Positions 63,492 through 64,000 of a DNA stretch of 64,000 nt are shown in pieces. Numbering within the stretch: position 1 is the stretch's first letter; the number at the start of each line of letters is the position of its first letter. This DNA is from Paracyclopina nana (Eukaryota > Arthropoda > Copepoda > Cyclopoida > Cyclopettidae), in the NCBI GenBank assembly GCA_019096065.1, contig JAGUCH010000002.1, positions 2,120,501 through 2,184,500 on the forward strand, written 5' to 3'. Below the pieces are notes generated by a model. That model did no database searches. It saw nothing but the letters and a program-made list of their open reading frames with translations, and was not told where the DNA came from. The translations under genes and the position numbers were made by a program.

Positions 63492-63780
63492 ATGGAGGAA
63501 ATAGTCAAATTTGTTGCACCCATGAATCACAAGTATGCTACTTTGGAAAGTAGACTCAACTCATTTGTCACCTGGCCCAAATACTTAATCCAAACCCCAC
63601 TTGAAATGGCCAAAGGCAAGATTTTTTACTCTGGAGTTGCCCATATTGTTTTTTGCTATTGTTGTCATTGTAAATGGGAAGATTGGATCCGGATGGTGGA
63701 TCAGCTAAAAATATGGATTTTGTGATTGGGAAAATAATGGTCAAAAAGGGGTGCAACTTATGCTGTTGGTCCTTGATAAT
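63492..63780 (+). pseudogene. Degenerate BIR (IAP-type) domain fragment
   Basis: The frame from the ATG at 63492 reads ATLESRLNSFVTWPK, then PLEMAKGKIFYSGVAHIVFC and CYCCHCKWEDW, which resembles the BIR pattern R-L..F..WP....P..LA.AGFYYTG..D.V.CF.C....W. The frame then diverges; the +1 frame continues LDPDGGSAKNMDFV, where a BIR would have DP..EH...FP.C.FV. The first two zinc cysteines are present, but the His and last Cys are missing. This suggests a decayed copy or an exon with a frameshift. It could also be chance similarity. Confidence 0.4.
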
Positions 63781-64000
63781 TGCTGTAAAATTGAAATGCT
63801 ACAGACTGAAAATTATGATTGATCATGCAGTTACTCCAATTTTTCCAGCAACAGGATGAGGAATGAAACAATAAGCATGGGGTTATTGATAGGAAAATCA
63901 TGAATGTAAACCAAGATGGTGATTGATTTTGCTTTCAATATGGCTGGTCAAAATCGGCACCATCAAAAGGAGGAACTTGAATGTCTCATAATTACAACAG

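Overview
The window is nuclear DNA of an animal, most likely an arthropod (possibly a crustacean; this is inference). Reasons: many small introns of about 44-150 bp with GT-AG ends, two Spätzle/neurotrophin-family ligands, a synaptotagmin-1, a Ly6-type GPI protein, a LITAF-domain protein, and long Thr-rich secreted proteins. No bacterial-style operons, rRNA or tRNA genes were recognised. I rebuilt gene models by hand by joining exons at GT-AG sites; codon phase is consistent across every junction in each main model.

Layout. On the minus strand, 0.6-8.6 kb is a 14-exon gene for a giant (1827 aa) Spätzle-like protein; 9.3-12.2 kb is a secreted lipocalin-like protein whose second intron holds nested repeats; 12.4-15.0 kb is an Asn/Thr/Pro-rich secreted protein; 16.3-19.7 kb is a cathepsin L-type protease; 20.3-25.1 kb is synaptotagmin-1 with a duplicated pair of C2B exons; 27.7-28.8 kb is a BCL7-type SWI/SNF subunit. 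A plus-strand CCR4/CNOT6 deadenylase gene (29.6-34.3 kb) follows and carries an unknown minus-strand gene inside its third coding intron. Then come an 18-exon cadherin-like receptor (minus, 34.8-39.8 kb), a type II membrane serine protease with thrombospondin-like modules (plus, 41.2-44.4 kb), CDP-diacylglycerol synthase (minus, 44.6-46.3 kb), a second Spätzle-like ligand (minus, 46.8-49.6 kb), a LITAF-domain protein (minus, 51.0-51.6 kb), a secreted protein built of four exon-encoded beta-sandwich-like repeats (minus, 52.7-54.7 kb), a Ly6-like GPI protein (minus, 55.0-55.6 kb) and an acidic/Pro-rich secreted protein (minus, 57.4-61.9 kb). The last 2 kb hold repeats and a decayed BIR-like fragment.

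How the genes relate. There is no single pathway. Many products are secreted or membrane proteins, and four secreted precursors share low-complexity Thr-rich or Ser-rich stretches next to acidic Tyr clusters. Two ligands are of the Toll-ligand family, and one membrane protease of the chymotrypsin fold lies nearby; any processing relationship is speculation.

Non-coding structure. The introns and spacers carry at least twelve good matches to the arthropod/vertebrate CTCF core (AGGTGGCGC or AGAGGGCGC), two of them as inverted pairs. There are short TIR elements sharing GTTCTCATATTG, a foldback with arms of about 215 bp, a 490-bp TIR element containing smaller hairpins, and a seven-copy 21-bp minisatellite. 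One 60-bp intron is flanked by an exact 15-bp direct repeat, which looks like a recent intron gain.
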